64,000 nt of DNA from Sphingomonas sp. PR090111-T3T-6A. Its GTDB lineage: Bacteria > Pseudomonadota > Alphaproteobacteria > Sphingomonadales > Sphingomonadaceae. The notes under the pieces were generated by a model that made no database searches, was not told the DNA's origin, and saw only the letters and a program-made list of their open reading frames with translations. This document shows positions 9,877-20,022 of the stretch, piece after piece (position 1 is the stretch's first letter; the number at the start of each line of letters is the position of its first letter). The DNA lies in the NCBI RefSeq assembly GCF_000383095.1, contig NZ_AORL01000015.1, forward strand, positions 8 to 64,007, given 5' to 3'. The position numbers were made by a program, and so were the translations under genes.

Positions 9877-10254
9877 ATGGAACGGCGCGTATTCCTGCTC
9901 GGATCAATGGCGGCGACGGCGGCTTCGGCGGCGCCCACGCCCACGGGCAAGGCCGATCTCTATGGCCTTATCGGCAAGATGAAGGCGGTGGCCGGCCAGC
10001 GCGAGGCGCTGATCCCGATCGTGCTGGAGGGCGCGGAAGGGATGCCCGGCTGCCTCAGCTATATCGTCGCGCGCGACGTGGAGGACGCCGACGCGATCTG
10101 GATCACCGAGGTGTGGGAGAGCGAGGCGAGCCATGATGCCTCGTTGCAACTCCCGTCCGTGCAGGCGGCCGTTGCCAAAGCTCGCGATCTGGTTGCGGGG
10201 GTGGAGACGGGGGTAGCGACAGTGCCGGTGGGAGGCATCGGCCTCAAGCGCTGA
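9877..10254 (+). CDS. Antibiotic biosynthesis monooxygenase (ABM) fold protein
   Basis: About 125 residues. The N-terminus MERRVFLLGSMAATAASAAP looks like a short Tat-type signal (RR-x-F-L), so export is likely. The rest is one dimeric alpha/beta-barrel domain of the ABM/quinol monooxygenase type: the first strand at DLYGLIGKMK, then GMPGCLSYIVARD and WITEVWESEASHDA. These enzymes oxidise quinol-like substrates without cofactor, but many members have no known activity. The start at 9877 fits the signal sequence; an in-frame ATG further upstream (9796) adds an unsupported 27 residues. Confidence 0.75.
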   Translation: MERRVFLLGSMAATAASAAPTPTGKADLYGLIGKMKAVAGQREALIPIVLEGAEGMPGCLSYIVARDVEDADAIWITEVWESEASHDASLQLPSVQAAVAKARDLVAGVETGVATVPVGGIGLKR

Positions 10255-10293
10255 GGGCTGGGCATCGCTGCGGCGCGCGCTTACATCGCCGAT

Positions 10294-12213
10294 GTGAACG
10301 ACCAGACGACCGACCGATTCAACGAAGAGAAATCCGTCTACACCGTGCGCGGATCGGACCAGCCCGATCTGGAAACGGGCGTGGCGGCGATCCGCAACGT
10401 GCTGAAGACGCTGCCGGTGCGCCCCGGCGTCTATCGGATGCAGGATGCGCGCGGCGACGTGCTCTATGTCGGCAAGGCGCGCGCGCTGAAGAACCGCGTG
10501 ACCAATTACACGCAGGTGACGCGCCTGCCCAAGCGCCTGCTCCGCATGGTGTCGCAGACGCGCTCGATGACGATCGTCACGACCTCCACCGAGGCCGAGG
10601 CGCTGCTCTTGGAGGCGCAGCTCATCAAGCGCTTCCGGCCGCCCTACAACGTGCTGCTGCGCGACGATAAGAGCTTTCCCTTCATCCTGCTGCGAGAGGA
10701 TCATGCCTTCCCGCGCGTGCAGAAGCATCGCGGCGCGCGGCGGGCGAAGGGGCAATATTACGGGCCGTTTGCCTCCGCCGGTTCGGTGACGCGGACGCTC
10801 AATGCGCTCCAGAAGCTGTTCCTGCTGCGCTCCTGCACCGACAGCTTCTTCCAGAACCGCTCGCGGCCCTGCCTGCTCTATCAGATCAAGCGTTGCTCGG
10901 CGCCCTGCGTCGATCGCATCAGCGAGGCCGATTATGCCGAGCTGGTCGAGGACGCGAAGGCGTTCCTTGCCGGCAAGTCGACGCAGGTGCAGAAGAAGCT
11001 CGGCGACCAGATGACCGCCGCCGCCGAGGCGATGGACTTCGAGCTGGCCGCGATCCTGCGCGATCGCCTCCGCGCGCTCACCTTCATCCAGGGCACGCAG
11101 GCGATCAACGCCGAGGGCGTGTCCGACGCCGACGTCTGGGCGGTCCACGCCAAGGGCGCGACGGCCTGCATCCAGGCCTTCTTCATCCGCGGCGGACAGA
11201 ATTGGGGCCATCGCAGCTTCTTCCCCGCACACACCGCCGACGTGCCCGAGGAGGAGGTGCTGGCGAGCTTCCTCGCGCAATTCTACGAGGAGGTGCCGCC
11301 CGCACGCCTCGTGATGATCGACCGCGATCTGGAGGAGCAGGCGCTGCTCGCCGACGCGCTCTCCGAACGGGCGGGGCGCAAGGTGGAGCTGAAGCGCCCG
11401 CAGCGCGGCGAGCAGCGCCGCCTGCTGGCACAGGCCACGCGCAACGCCGAAGAGGCGCTCGACCGCCATCTCGCGGAGTCCACCACGCAGGGGAAGATTC
11501 TGCGCGAACTGGCCGAGCTGTTCGAGCTGGACGGTCCGCCCAACCGCATCGAAATCTACGACAACAGCCACATCATGGGCACCAACATGGTCGGCGCGAT
11601 GGTGGTCGCGGGGCCGGAGGGGATGCGCAAGGGCGCCTACCGCAAGTTCAACATCCGCAACCCCGAGACGGCCCCCGGCGACGACTTCGCGATGATGCGC
11701 GAGGTGCTGGAGCGGCGCTTCTCCCGGCTGGAGAAGGAAGACCCCGATCGCAAGTCGGGCGAATGGCCGGACCTGCTGCTGATCGACGGCGGCAAGGGGC
11801 AGATCTCGGCCGTGTGCGACACGTTACAGGAGATGGGGGTCGAGGATGTGCCCGTGGTCGGCATCTCCAAGGGACCGGACCGCAATGCGGGCCGCGAGCA
11901 TTTCCACCTGCCCGACGGGCGCGAATCGATGCTGCCGCTCAATTCGCCTTTGCTCTTCTATCTCCAGCGGCTGCGCGACGAGGCGCACCGCTTCGCGATC
12001 GGCGCGCACCGCACCAAGCGCGCCAAGAGCTTCACCGCCAATCCGCTCGACGATGTTCCCGGCATCGGCCCGGCGCGGAAGAAGGCGCTGCTGATGCACT
12101 TCGGATCAGCCAAGGCGGTGCGCGGTGCGGCGCTGGAGGATCTGGAGAAGGCGCCCGGCATCTCGAAGGCGATGGCGCAGGCGATCCACGATCATTTTCA
12201 CCCGCGCGGCTGA
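10294..12213 (+). CDS. uvrC: UvrABC system protein C
   Basis: 639 residues. The nucleotide-excision-repair endonuclease subunit, which makes both incisions around a UvrAB-marked lesion. Visible in order are the GIY-YIG nuclease (GVY 45-47, YVGKA 58-62), a cysteine-bearing region, the UVR motif that binds UvrB (about 225-255), the RNase H-like 5'-incision nuclease ([18 protein letters not shown]), and a C-terminal helix-hairpin-helix pair ([14 protein letters not shown]). The start is GTG at 10294; the next residues ([23 protein letters not shown]) resemble a conserved N-terminus in this group. It is a lone gene. Confidence 0.96.
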   Translation: MNDQTTDRFNEEKSVYTVRGSDQPDLETGVAAIRNVLKTLPVRPGVYRMQDARGDVLYVGKARALKNRVTNYTQVTRLPKRLLRMVSQTRSMTIVTTSTEAEALLLEAQLIKRFRPPYNVLLRDDKSFPFILLREDHAFPRVQKHRGARRAKGQYYGPFASAGSVTRTLNALQKLFLLRSCTDSFFQNRSRPCLLYQIKRCSAPCVDRISEADYAELVEDAKAFLAGKSTQVQKKLGDQMTAAAEAMDFELAAILRDRLRALTFIQGTQAINAEGVSDADVWAVHAKGATACIQAFFIRGGQNWGHRSFFPAHTADVPEEEVLASFLAQFYEEVPPARLVMIDRDLEEQALLADALSERAGRKVELKRPQRGEQRRLLAQATRNAEEALDRHLAESTTQGKILRELAELFELDGPPNRIEIYDNSHIMGTNMVGAMVVAGPEGMRKGAYRKFNIRNPETAPGDDFAMMREVLERRFSRLEKEDPDRKSGEWPDLLLIDGGKGQISAVCDTLQEMGVEDVPVVGISKGPDRNAGREHFHLPDGRESMLPLNSPLLFYLQRLRDEAHRFAIGAHRTKRAKSFTANPLDDVPGIGPARKKALLMHFGSAKAVRGAALEDLEKAPGISKAMAQAIHDHFHPRG

Positions 12214-12399
12214 GTTTCGCATGTCGACGAGCCGGTCCCGGTTCGGGACGGGACGCGCAATATTATAAAGGGGGAGGCAACGTTGTCAGCCTCCCGCCGG
12301 AGCCGTTCGGGGGCTAAGGCCGTTGGACAGAACGGGACGAGAGGAGTGCCCGCAGCCCGGCATTTTGGGCGCGAGAGCAGCTCCCGCGGGAGAAGATGA

Positions 12400-14244
12400 A
12401 TGGCGACGTTGCTCTATGAGCCTGTGCATATGCACGGGCATGCGAAACCGTTGACGCGACACGCGGCGCTGCTGGCGTGGGTCGACGAGATCGCGGCGCT
12501 CACCAAGCCGGATGCGATCCGCTGGTGCGATGGCTCCGAGGCCGAATGGCAGGAGATGACGGCTCTGATGGTCGAGGCGGGGACGCTGATCCCGCTCGAT
12601 CCGGCCAAGCGGCCCAACAGTTTCTACGCCCGCTCCGATCCGCGCGATGTCGCGCGTGTCGAGAGCCGGACCTTCATCTGCTCCGAGCGGGAGGAGGATG
12701 CCGGCACCACCAACAACTGGCGCGACCCGGACGCGATGCGCGCGACGCTCAACCCGCTGTTCGGCGGCTGCATGAAGGGCCGCACGATGTATGTCGTGCC
12801 CTATTGCATGGGGCCGCTCGGCTCGGACAAGAGCGCGATCGGCGTCGAGCTGACCGACAGCCCCTATGTCGTCGCCAGCATGAAGATCATGACCCGCATG
12901 GGCACGCCTGCGCTGGAGATGCTGGGCGACGATGGCTTCTTCGTCCGCTGCGTCCACTCGGTCGGGATGCCGCTGCTGCGCGGGCACAAGGATGTGGCGT
13001 GGCCCTGCTCGGACGAGAAGTGGATCGTCCATTATCCCGAGACGCGTGAAGTGTGGTCCTATGGCTCGGGCTATGGCGGCAATGCGCTACTCGGCAAGAA
13101 ATGCTTCGCGCTGCGCATCGCCTCGGTGATGGCGCGCGACGAGGGCTGGCTCGCCGAGCATATGCTGATCCTCAAGCTCACCTCGCCGGAGGGGACGGTG
13201 CATTATGTCTGCGCCGCCTTCCCGAGCGCGTGCGGCAAGACCAACATGGCGATGCTGGAGCCGACCATCCCGGGCTGGAAGGCCGAGACGATCGGCGACG
13301 ACATCGCCTGGATGCGCTTCGGCAAGGACGGGCGGCTCTATGCGGTGAACCCGGAAGCCGGCTTCTTCGGCGTCGCGCCGGGGACGGGGATGGCGACCAA
13401 CCGCAACGCGGTCGAGACTCTCCATGCCAACTGCATCTATACCAACACCGCGCTCACCGATGATGGCGACGTGTGGTGGGAGGGGCTGACCGACAGCCCG
13501 CCGGAAGGCCTGACCGACTGGCGCGGCAATCGCTGGGACGCCTCGCTCGGCACGCCGGCGGCGCATCCGAACGCCCGCTTCACCGCGCCCGCCGAGCAAT
13601 GCCCTGTGATCGCGGACGAGTGGGACAGCCCGGCGGGCGTGCCGATCTCGGCGATCCTGTTCGGCGGCCGTCGCGCGACGGCGGTGCCGCTGGTGACGGA
13701 AGCGTTCGACTGGCAGCACGGCGTCTATCTCGCGGCCAACATCGCGTCCGAAGGCACGGCGGCGGCCGAGGGGAAGGTGGGCGAACTGCGCCGCGATCCC
13801 TTCGCGATGCTGCCCTTCTGCGGCTACAACATGGCCGATTATTTCGAGCATTGGCTGCGGATCGGGGCGTCGGCTGCGTCCGATCCGGCGCAGTTGCCGC
13901 GGCTCTATCTGGTCAACTGGTTCCGGAAGGGCGCGGAGGGCAAGTTCCTCTGGCCGGGCTATGGCGAGAACAGCCGCGTGCTGAAATGGATCGTCGACCG
14001 CATCGAGGGCCGTGCCGAGGCGCGCGACACCCCGATCGGCCGCGTGCCAGCGACGGGCTCGCTCGATCTCGACGGGTTGGACATGCCGCAGGCGAAGCTC
14101 GACGAGCTGCTGGCGGTGGACCCGAGCGTCTGGATCGAGGAAGCGGCGCTCTCCGCCCGCGATCTGGCGCGGCTGGGCGATCATCTGCCCGAGGCGATGC
14201 TGGAGGAGCAGGCGGCGCTCGAACAGAGGCTGGCCAACGCCTGA
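12400..14244 (+). CDS. pckG: Phosphoenolpyruvate carboxykinase (GTP)
   Basis: 614 residues, GTP-dependent PEPCK, which converts oxaloacetate to PEP in gluconeogenesis. The active-site P-loop PSACGKTN includes hyper-reactive Cys278 and Lys280. Family stretches HYVCAAFPS and [12 protein letters not shown] are clear. The ATP-type pckA is the unrelated bacterial alternative, and this is not it. The 186-base gap upstream has a 6-bp hairpin (12235-12249) and an AT-rich patch around TATTATAAAG (12261-12270) that may be a promoter -10. Pairing with acs elsewhere in the window fits growth on acetate. Confidence 0.96.
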   Translation: MATLLYEPVHMHGHAKPLTRHAALLAWVDEIAALTKPDAIRWCDGSEAEWQEMTALMVEAGTLIPLDPAKRPNSFYARSDPRDVARVESRTFICSEREEDAGTTNNWRDPDAMRATLNPLFGGCMKGRTMYVVPYCMGPLGSDKSAIGVELTDSPYVVASMKIMTRMGTPALEMLGDDGFFVRCVHSVGMPLLRGHKDVAWPCSDEKWIVHYPETREVWSYGSGYGGNALLGKKCFALRIASVMARDEGWLAEHMLILKLTSPEGTVHYVCAAFPSACGKTNMAMLEPTIPGWKAETIGDDIAWMRFGKDGRLYAVNPEAGFFGVAPGTGMATNRNAVETLHANCIYTNTALTDDGDVWWEGLTDSPPEGLTDWRGNRWDASLGTPAAHPNARFTAPAEQCPVIADEWDSPAGVPISAILFGGRRATAVPLVTEAFDWQHGVYLAANIASEGTAAAEGKVGELRRDPFAMLPFCGYNMADYFEHWLRIGASAASDPAQLPRLYLVNWFRKGAEGKFLWPGYGENSRVLKWIVDRIEGRAEARDTPIGRVPATGSLDLDGLDMPQAKLDELLAVDPSVWIEEAALSARDLARLGDHLPEAMLEEQAALEQRLANA

Positions 14245-14291
14245 TGCCGACCCAACTGGCGGTGGCCCGGCGGAAGCCCTAACAGGGCGTC

Positions 14292-15026
14292 ATGCATATC
14301 GAGGCCACCGCCATCGTCTGCGCCGTGCGCGCCCATGGCGAGCATGGGGCGGTGGCGCGCCTGCTGACGCCGGAGGACGGGCTCCAGCCCGGCTATGTGC
14401 GCGGCGGCCATTCGCGGCGGCTGCGGCCGGTGCTGCTGCCGGGCAATCTCGTCGCTGCGGATTTCCGCGCACGCAATGAGGAGCAGCTTGCCGGGCTGAC
14501 GGTGGAGCTGGTCCATAGCCGCGCGGGCCTCTTCGCCGAGCCGCTGCCCGCCGCCGCGATCGAGTGGGTGACGGCGCTCACCGCGACCGCGCTGCCCGAG
14601 GGGCTGACTTTCCCGCGCCTCTATCACGCGCTCGACGGCGTGCTGGCGGCGGTCGAGGCGGCGCCCTCCGCGCGGGGCTGGGCGGGGGCGCTGGTGCGCT
14701 ACGAGTTGCTGCTCCTCTCGGAGCTGGGCTTCGGGCTCGATCTCGCCACCTGCGTCGCCACGGGGGAGACGGAGGATCTCGCCTGGGTCAGCCCCAGGAG
14801 CGGGCAGGCGGTGTCCCGCGCGGCGGGTGAGCCTTATGCGGCGAAGCTGCTGCCGCTGCCGCATTTCCTGCTCCATGGCGGGGAGGCGGACTGGGCGGAG
14901 GTGAGCGACGCGCTGCGCCTCACGGGCTTCTTTCTGGAGCGCGATCTGCTCTCCGGGCCGCGCTCCGGCGTGCTCGATGCGCGCGAGAGGCTGGTGGCGC
15001 GGGTCAGGCGGCTTGCCGAGGGGTGA
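14292..15026 (+). CDS. recO: DNA repair protein RecO
   Basis: 244 residues. RecO helps RecFOR load RecA on SSB-coated single-stranded DNA. The N-terminal OB-fold ([26 protein letters not shown]) and helical C-terminal domain match the family in order and length. The four-cysteine zinc knuckle of some RecO proteins is missing; one Cys remains in LATCVATG. It starts 47 bases after pckG and is followed 46 bases later by leuB, with no obvious promoter in either gap. Confidence 0.92.
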   Translation: MHIEATAIVCAVRAHGEHGAVARLLTPEDGLQPGYVRGGHSRRLRPVLLPGNLVAADFRARNEEQLAGLTVELVHSRAGLFAEPLPAAAIEWVTALTATALPEGLTFPRLYHALDGVLAAVEAAPSARGWAGALVRYELLLLSELGFGLDLATCVATGETEDLAWVSPRSGQAVSRAAGEPYAAKLLPLPHFLLHGGEADWAEVSDALRLTGFFLERDLLSGPRSGVLDARERLVARVRRLAEG

Positions 15027-15072
15027 GCCGGCTGGCATGGGCGGCGGCAATTCCACATCGGAGGACTTGCCC

Positions 15073-16116
15073 ATGCTGATCGCGCTGTTGCCCGGAGACG
15101 GGATCGGACCCGAAGTGACCGCCGAGGCGCGTCGCGTGCTCGATGCCGTGTGCGGCACCGCGCTCAGCTATGAGGAAGCGCCGGTGGGCGCGGCGGGCTA
15201 TCGCGCCGAGGGGCATCCGCTGCCGCCCGCGACGCTCGACCTTGCCAAGCGCGCGGACGCCGTGCTGTTCGGCGCGGTGGGCGATCCCTCCTGCGACCAT
15301 CTGGAGCGCGCGCTGCGCCCGGAACAGGCTATCCTCGGGCTGCGCAAGGAGCTGGCGCTGTTCGCCAACCTGCGCCCCGCCAAGCTCTTCCCCGAGCTGG
15401 CCGACGCCTCGGCGCTGCGCCCGGAGGTTGCGCGCTCGATCGATCTCGTGATTGTCCGCGAGACCAATGGCGACGTCTATTTCGGCGAGAAGGGGATGCG
15501 CACCACCCCCGCCGGCCGCCGTCAGGGCTATGACATCATGAGCTATGACGAGGACGAGGTCGCCCGCATCGCCCGCGTCGGCTTCGAGACGGCGAAGGCG
15601 CGGCGCGGCAGGCTCTGCTCGGTGGACAAGGCCAATGTGCTGGAGACGTCGCAGCTCTGGCGCGACGTGGTGATCGAGGTGGCGCGCGACTATCCCGAGA
15701 TCGAATTGAGCCACATGTATGTCGACAACGCCGCGATGCAGCTCGTGCGCAACCCCGGCCAGTTCGACGTGATCGTCACGGGCAATCTGTTCGGCGACAT
15801 CCTCTCGGATCAGGCGTCGATGTGCGCGGGGTCGATCGGGATGCTGCCGTCGGCAACGCTCGATGTGAACAAGAAGGGCCTGTACGAGCCGATCCACGGC
15901 TCCGCGCCGGACATTGCCGGGCAGGGCAAGGCCAACCCGCTCGCCACCATCCTGTCGGCGGCGATGATGCTGCGTTATTCGCTGGGCAAGCCGGCGGAAG
16001 CCGATCGCATCGAGGCCGCCGTGGCCGCCGCGCTGGCCGCCGGCCATCGCACCGCCGATCTCGGCGGCACGACCACCACCTCCCAGATGGGCGACGCGGT
16101 GCTGGCGGCGCTCTGA
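15073..16116 (+). CDS. leuB: 3-isopropylmalate dehydrogenase
   Basis: 347 residues. It oxidises and decarboxylates 3-isopropylmalate to 2-oxoisocaproate with NAD in leucine synthesis. It begins [19 protein letters not shown] and has the substrate-binding arginines in the [12 protein letters not shown] region, the [11 protein letters not shown] lysine, and the metal-site stretch [14 protein letters not shown]. An open frame extends upstream, but the conserved start is ATG 15073. A hairpin with an 8-bp GC stem follows 2 bases after the stop. Confidence 0.96.
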   Translation: MLIALLPGDGIGPEVTAEARRVLDAVCGTALSYEEAPVGAAGYRAEGHPLPPATLDLAKRADAVLFGAVGDPSCDHLERALRPEQAILGLRKELALFANLRPAKLFPELADASALRPEVARSIDLVIVRETNGDVYFGEKGMRTTPAGRRQGYDIMSYDEDEVARIARVGFETAKARRGRLCSVDKANVLETSQLWRDVVIEVARDYPEIELSHMYVDNAAMQLVRNPGQFDVIVTGNLFGDILSDQASMCAGSIGMLPSATLDVNKKGLYEPIHGSAPDIAGQGKANPLATILSAAMMLRYSLGKPAEADRIEAAVAAALAAGHRTADLGGTTTTSQMGDAVLAAL

Positions 16117-16118
16117 TC

Positions 16119-16137
16119 CTCCCCGCCCGGCGGGGAG
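16119..16137. terminator. Bidirectional GC hairpin between leuB and gpx
   Basis: An 8-bp stem (16119-16126 with 16130-16137) and a 3-base loop occupy almost the whole gap between two convergent stops. It has no T-tract. The stem is nearly the same as the second hairpin at 47-67, suggesting a repeated palindrome reused as a terminator. Confidence 0.55.
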
Positions 16138-16147
16138 AATCTACGGC

Positions 16148-16699
16148 TTATTCGCTGGCGAACAGCTCCCGCTCGATGGCGCTGATGAGGGCGTCGTCGT
16201 CGGGGGCGGTATCCGGCGAGAAGCGGGCGACCACATCGCCGTCGCGGCCGATCAGGAACTTCTCGAAGTTCCATGAGATTTCCGAGCCGGTGGTCGTCTT
16301 GATGCCGCGTTCGCGCAGCCGCTCGCGCAACTCGTCGTCGCCATCGGCCACGGGTTGCGCGGTGACGAGTTCATCATAGAGCGCATGCCGGCTCTCGCCG
16401 GCGACCGAGATTTTCGAGAACATCGGGAAATCCACGCCGTACCGCTCCGCACTGAAGCGCGCGATGTCGGCATTGCTGCCGGGCTCCTGCTGGCCGAAGT
16501 CGTTGGAGGGGAAGCCCAGCACCGCGAAGCCCTCGTCGCGATATTTCTCGTAGAGCGCCTCCAGTCCCTCATATTGCGGGGTGAAGCCGCATCGCGACGC
16601 GGTGTTCACCACCAGCAGCACCTTGCCCGCGAACAGGCCGAGATTGCTGTCCTTGCCGTCGATGGTCTTGAGCGGAATCTGCTGAAGTTCGCAGGTCAT
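16148..16699 (-). CDS. Glutathione peroxidase family protein
   Basis: 183 residues, thioredoxin-fold peroxidase that reduces hydrogen or lipid peroxides. The peroxidatic Cys37 is in NTASRCGFT, the Gln of the catalytic set in FGQQEPGSN, and the Trp in SWNFEKF. The position that usually holds the resolving cysteine in thioredoxin-dependent members (about residue 82) is serine here (IARFSAERYG). It may therefore use a one-cysteine, glutathione-type cycle. The start at 16699 gives the full family N-terminus MTCELQQIPL. It is divergent from metZ with 102 bases between. Confidence 0.93.
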   Translation of the reverse strand: MTCELQQIPLKTIDGKDSNLGLFAGKVLLVVNTASRCGFTPQYEGLEALYEKYRDEGFAVLGFPSNDFGQQEPGSNADIARFSAERYGVDFPMFSKISVAGESRHALYDELVTAQPVADGDDELRERLRERGIKTTTGSEISWNFEKFLIGRDGDVVARFSPDTAPDDDALISAIERELFASE

Positions 16700-16801
16700 G
16701 GATGGGGCTCCTCTGACTCGCCTGTGAATATCGGACGGGGCGGACTTTGGTTCAAGCGGCGCATTGACGGGGGCGCGCCCGGCGCGGCAAAGCGTGTCGC
16801 G

Positions 16802-18010
16802 ATGAAGAGGCACACGGGACAGGACCGCAGCGTCACCACGCGCTGGCGGCCGGCAACGCAGGCGGTGCGCGGCGGCACCGTTCGTTCGGAATTTGGCGAG
16901 ACGTCGGAAGCGCTCTTCCTGACATCGGGCTACGCTTATGATTGTGCGGCGGACGCGGCAGCGCGCTTCGCCGGCGAGCAGCAGGGCATGACCTATTCGC
17001 GCCTCCAGAACCCCACCGTGGAGATGCTGGAGCAGCGAATCGCGCTGCTGGAGGGTGCCGAGGCCGCGCGCTCCATGGCGTCCGGCATGGCGGCGATGAC
17101 GGCGGCTCTGCTGTGCCAGCTTTCGGCGGGCGACCATCTGGTGGGCGCTCGGGCGGCGTTCGGCTCGTGCCGCTGGCTCACCGACACGCTGCTGCCGCGA
17201 TTCGGCATCGCCACCACCATCGTCGACGGCAGCGACACGGCGGCATGGGAAGCGGCGGTCCGGCCGGAGACCAAGGTCTTCTTCTTCGAGACGCCGGCCA
17301 ACCCGACGCTCGACATCTGCGACATCCGTGGCATCTGCGACATCGCCAAGAAGCACGGCATCACCACGGTGGTGGACAATGCCTTCGCCTCGCCGATCAT
17401 TCAGCGGCCGATGGAATTCGGGGCCGACGTGGTGGCTTACTCGGCCACCAAGCTGATGGACGGGCAGGGCCGCGTGCTGGCCGGCGCGGTCGCGGGCAAC
17501 CGGGACTTCATCGAGAACACGCTGCTGGCCTTCACCCGCAACACGGGGCCGACGCTCTCGGCGTTCAACGCCTGGGTGGTGCTGAAGGGGCTGGAGACGC
17601 TCGACCTGCGCGTTCAGCGGCAGAGTGAGAACGCGCTGAAGGTTGCGAGCTTCCTCGAAAAGCGCGTGCCCCGGCTGCTCTATCCGGGCCTCGCCTCGCA
17701 TCCTCAGCACGAACTGGCGATGCGGCAGATGTCCACGGGTGGCACGATCCTGTCGCTCTTCCTCGATGGCGGGCGCAAGCAGGCGCATGGGCTGCTCGAT
17801 GCGCTCCAGCTCGTCGATATCTCGAACAATATCGGCGACTCGCGCAGCCTGATGACGCACCCGTCCTCCTCCACCCATGCCGGCCTCACCGAGGAGGTAC
17901 GCGCCGGGATGGGGATCACCGAGGGGATGCTGCGCCTCTCCATCGGGCTGGAGGATGCCGACGACGTCATCGAGGATTTCGACTCGGCGCTCCGCTCGGT
18001 GGGGTTGTAA
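16802..18010 (+). CDS. metZ: O-succinylhomoserine sulfhydrylase
   Basis: 402 residues, PLP enzyme of the Cys/Met-metabolism family. It makes homocysteine directly from O-succinylhomoserine and sulfide. The PLP-binding lysine is K217 in YSATKLMDGQG. Other family stretches are TYSRLQNPTVEMLE, FFFETPANPTLD and SSSTHAGLTEEVR. Cystathionine gamma-synthase and lyase are the nearest alternatives, but the TRWRPATQAVRGGTVRSEFGE opening is characteristic of MetZ. The start is ATG 16802; a longer open frame upstream runs through the gpx gene and is not credible. apaG follows after 9 bases. Confidence 0.92.
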   Translation: MKRHTGQDRSVTTRWRPATQAVRGGTVRSEFGETSEALFLTSGYAYDCAADAAARFAGEQQGMTYSRLQNPTVEMLEQRIALLEGAEAARSMASGMAAMTAALLCQLSAGDHLVGARAAFGSCRWLTDTLLPRFGIATTIVDGSDTAAWEAAVRPETKVFFFETPANPTLDICDIRGICDIAKKHGITTVVDNAFASPIIQRPMEFGADVVAYSATKLMDGQGRVLAGAVAGNRDFIENTLLAFTRNTGPTLSAFNAWVVLKGLETLDLRVQRQSENALKVASFLEKRVPRLLYPGLASHPQHELAMRQMSTGGTILSLFLDGGRKQAHGLLDALQLVDISNNIGDSRSLMTHPSSSTHAGLTEEVRAGMGITEGMLRLSIGLEDADDVIEDFDSALRSVGL

Positions 18011-18019
18011 GGAGATCCG

Positions 18020-18418
18020 ATGAAGGCGCTCTTCCCCTATGAGCATAGCGAGCGCGGCGTCACCGTCCGCGTGTCGGTGAGCTATCTGCCCGAACAGTCC
18101 GAGCCCGCGCATGGCCGCTGGTTCTGGGCCTATCATATCCGCATCGAGAATGATGGGGATCAGGCGGTGCAGCTGCTCACCCGGCACTGGATGATCACGG
18201 ATGGACGGGGCGATCGGCACGATGTGCGGGGGGAAGGGGTGGTCGGCGATCAGCCGATGATCGAGCCGGGCGAGAGCTATGACTATGTGTCCGGCTGCCC
18301 GCTCCAGACGCCCAACGGCTCCATGGAAGGCAGCTACGGGATGATCGCGGAGGACGGCACGGCCTTCGAGGCGCCGATCCCGCGCTTCCCGCTGCTGGCC
18401 CCGGCGACGGCGCATTGA
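18020..18418 (+). CDS. apaG: ApaG protein
   Basis: 132 residues, a single immunoglobulin-like/fibronectin-III beta domain. Typical segments are VRVSVSYLPEQSEP, FWAYHIRIENDG, and LLTRHWMITDGRG...VRGEGVVGDQP. ApaG is linked to cobalt and magnesium resistance and to Ap4A metabolism in enterobacteria, but its exact function is unsolved. AAGGAG lies 6 bases before the ATG. It is tightly packed between metZ (9 bases) and a LysR gene (4 bases), so the three are probably co-transcribed. Confidence 0.95.
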   Translation: MKALFPYEHSERGVTVRVSVSYLPEQSEPAHGRWFWAYHIRIENDGDQAVQLLTRHWMITDGRGDRHDVRGEGVVGDQPMIEPGESYDYVSGCPLQTPNGSMEGSYGMIAEDGTAFEAPIPRFPLLAPATAH

Positions 18419-18422
18419 TCGC

Positions 18423-19211
18423 ATGAAGCGCACCCATCTTCCGCTGAACGGCCTGCGCGTGCTCGACGCCGCCGCCCGCCATCTGAGCTTCACCCGCGCC
18501 GCCGACGAGCTGGCGGTGACGCCGGCCGCCGTCGGCCAGCAGATCCGCGCGCTGGAGGACACGCTGGGCGTCGTCCTCTTCCGCCGCACGACGCGCGGGC
18601 TGGAGCTGACGCCCGAGGGCGAGGCGGGGCTGGAGGCGCTGCGCGCCGGCTTCCTCCAGTTCGAGGAGGCGGTGCGCGCCATGCAGGCGGGCCAGTCCTC
18701 CAAGACGCTCACCATCGCCGCGCCGCGCGATTTCCTCGCCAAGTGGCTGGCGCCACGTCTGGCGACCTATGCGAAGACCGATCCCGAGCTGCGCTTCGTG
18801 CTGCTCTCGTCGGACGAGGGGCTCGATTTCACGCAGGCCAATCTCGACCTCGCCATCTGCTTCACGGACGGGAAGGGCGAGCATGAGGGCGTCTCGCTCG
18901 GCACCCCCAGCTATTGGACGGTGGGCGTCGAGGGCGGGGCGGAGACGGTGATCTCCTGGCCCGGTTGCCTCGCCGACGAGGCCAAGGGCGCGGGCGTGAC
19001 GGTGGCGGATGCCGGCCTCGCGCTGGATGCCGCGGCAGCGGGCTTTGGCCGCGCCACGGTGCCGGCGCTGCTCACCGAGGCGGATGTAGCTGCCGGGCGT
19101 GTCGCGAAGCTGGCGGAGAAGGCGTCGACGAACAGCTATTGGCTGATCGCGCCGCTGCCCCAGTGGCGGCAGAAGAAGGTCCGCGCTCTGGTCGCCGCGC
19201 TGACGGCCTGA
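18423..19211 (+). CDS. LysR-family transcriptional regulator
   Basis: 262 residues. The N-terminal winged helix-turn-helix (about 5-65) reads LSFTRAADELAVTPAAVGQQIRALE, of the GcvA-like branch. A periplasmic-binding-protein-like effector domain follows from about residue 92. It is shorter than the usual 290-310, and the effector domain looks trimmed. The target and inducer are unknown. It lies downstream of apaG by 4 bases in the same direction, which is unusual for a LysR regulator, normally divergent from its target. It may therefore regulate a distant gene or its own operon. Confidence 0.9.
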   Translation: MKRTHLPLNGLRVLDAAARHLSFTRAADELAVTPAAVGQQIRALEDTLGVVLFRRTTRGLELTPEGEAGLEALRAGFLQFEEAVRAMQAGQSSKTLTIAAPRDFLAKWLAPRLATYAKTDPELRFVLLSSDEGLDFTQANLDLAICFTDGKGEHEGVSLGTPSYWTVGVEGGAETVISWPGCLADEAKGAGVTVADAGLALDAAAAGFGRATVPALLTEADVAAGRVAKLAEKASTNSYWLIAPLPQWRQKKVRALVAALTA

Positions 19212-19264
19212 TCCGCCGAAGGGCGACCTCGCCTTTCGGTCGCCGGCATGGCACAATCGCGTTC

Positions 19265-19981
19265 ATGCCGGACATCCAGAAGATCGTCGTCCTGACGGGC
19301 GCGGGCATCTCGGCCGAGAGCGGACTCGCGACCTTCCGCGGGCCGGACGGCCTCTGGGAAGGCCGCCGCGTCGAGGATATCTGCACGCCGGAAGCGCTGG
19401 AGCACGATCGTGCGCTGGTGCTGGAATTCTACGACCAGCGGCGCCGTGCGCTCACCACGGTATCTCCCAACGCGGCGCATGAGGCCTTGGCGCGGCTCGA
19501 TGCGGAATGGCCGGGCGAGCTGCTGATCGTCACCCAGAATGTCGATGACCTGCACGAGCGGGCCGGCGCGGCGCGCATCCTGCACATGCATGGCGAGCTG
19601 CTGTCGGCGCTGTGCGAAGGCTGCGGCGAGCGGCGGCTGTTCGGCGGCGACATGCTCGGCGGCCCGCGCTGCGAGATTTGCGGGCAAGATGCGCTTCGCC
19701 CGGACATCGTGTTCTTCGGCGAGATGCCCTACGAGATGGAGCGCATCGATCGCGCGCTGATGGAGGCGGACCTGTTCGTGTCGATCGGCACGTCGGGCGC
19801 GGTCTATCCGGCGGCGGGCTTCGTCGAGGCCGCGCGCCATGCCGGGGCCGACACGCTGGAGCTGAATCTGGAGCCGTCGGCAGGCAGCGTCTTTTTCCAC
19901 GAGACGCGGCTGGGGCCGGCGAGCGTGATGGTGCCCGAATGGGTCGACGAGATTCTGGCGGAGCAGGCGGCGGTGAGCTGA
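19265..19981 (+). CDS. cobB: NAD-dependent protein deacylase, sirtuin class III
   Basis: 238 residues. It removes acyl groups from lysines using NAD. NAD site GAGISAESG (12-20), TQNVDDLHERAG, catalytic His in HMHGEL, and a zinc site from two CxxC pairs (CEGC, CEIC). Tyr56 and Arg59 in FYDQRR form the YxxR pair that marks SIRT5-like enzymes able to remove succinyl or malonyl groups. A natural target is acetyl-CoA synthetase, encoded in this window; that link is known for CobB in other bacteria and inferred here. An open frame extends upstream, but ATG 19265 is where the family begins. Confidence 0.93.
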   Translation: MPDIQKIVVLTGAGISAESGLATFRGPDGLWEGRRVEDICTPEALEHDRALVLEFYDQRRRALTTVSPNAAHEALARLDAEWPGELLIVTQNVDDLHERAGAARILHMHGELLSALCEGCGERRLFGGDMLGGPRCEICGQDALRPDIVFFGEMPYEMERIDRALMEADLFVSIGTSGAVYPAAGFVEAARHAGADTLELNLEPSAGSVFFHETRLGPASVMVPEWVDEILAEQAAVS

Positions 19982-20022
19982 TCCCATCGTGCACCGGTGG
20001 CGGGATGGGCTAGGCTTTGCGC

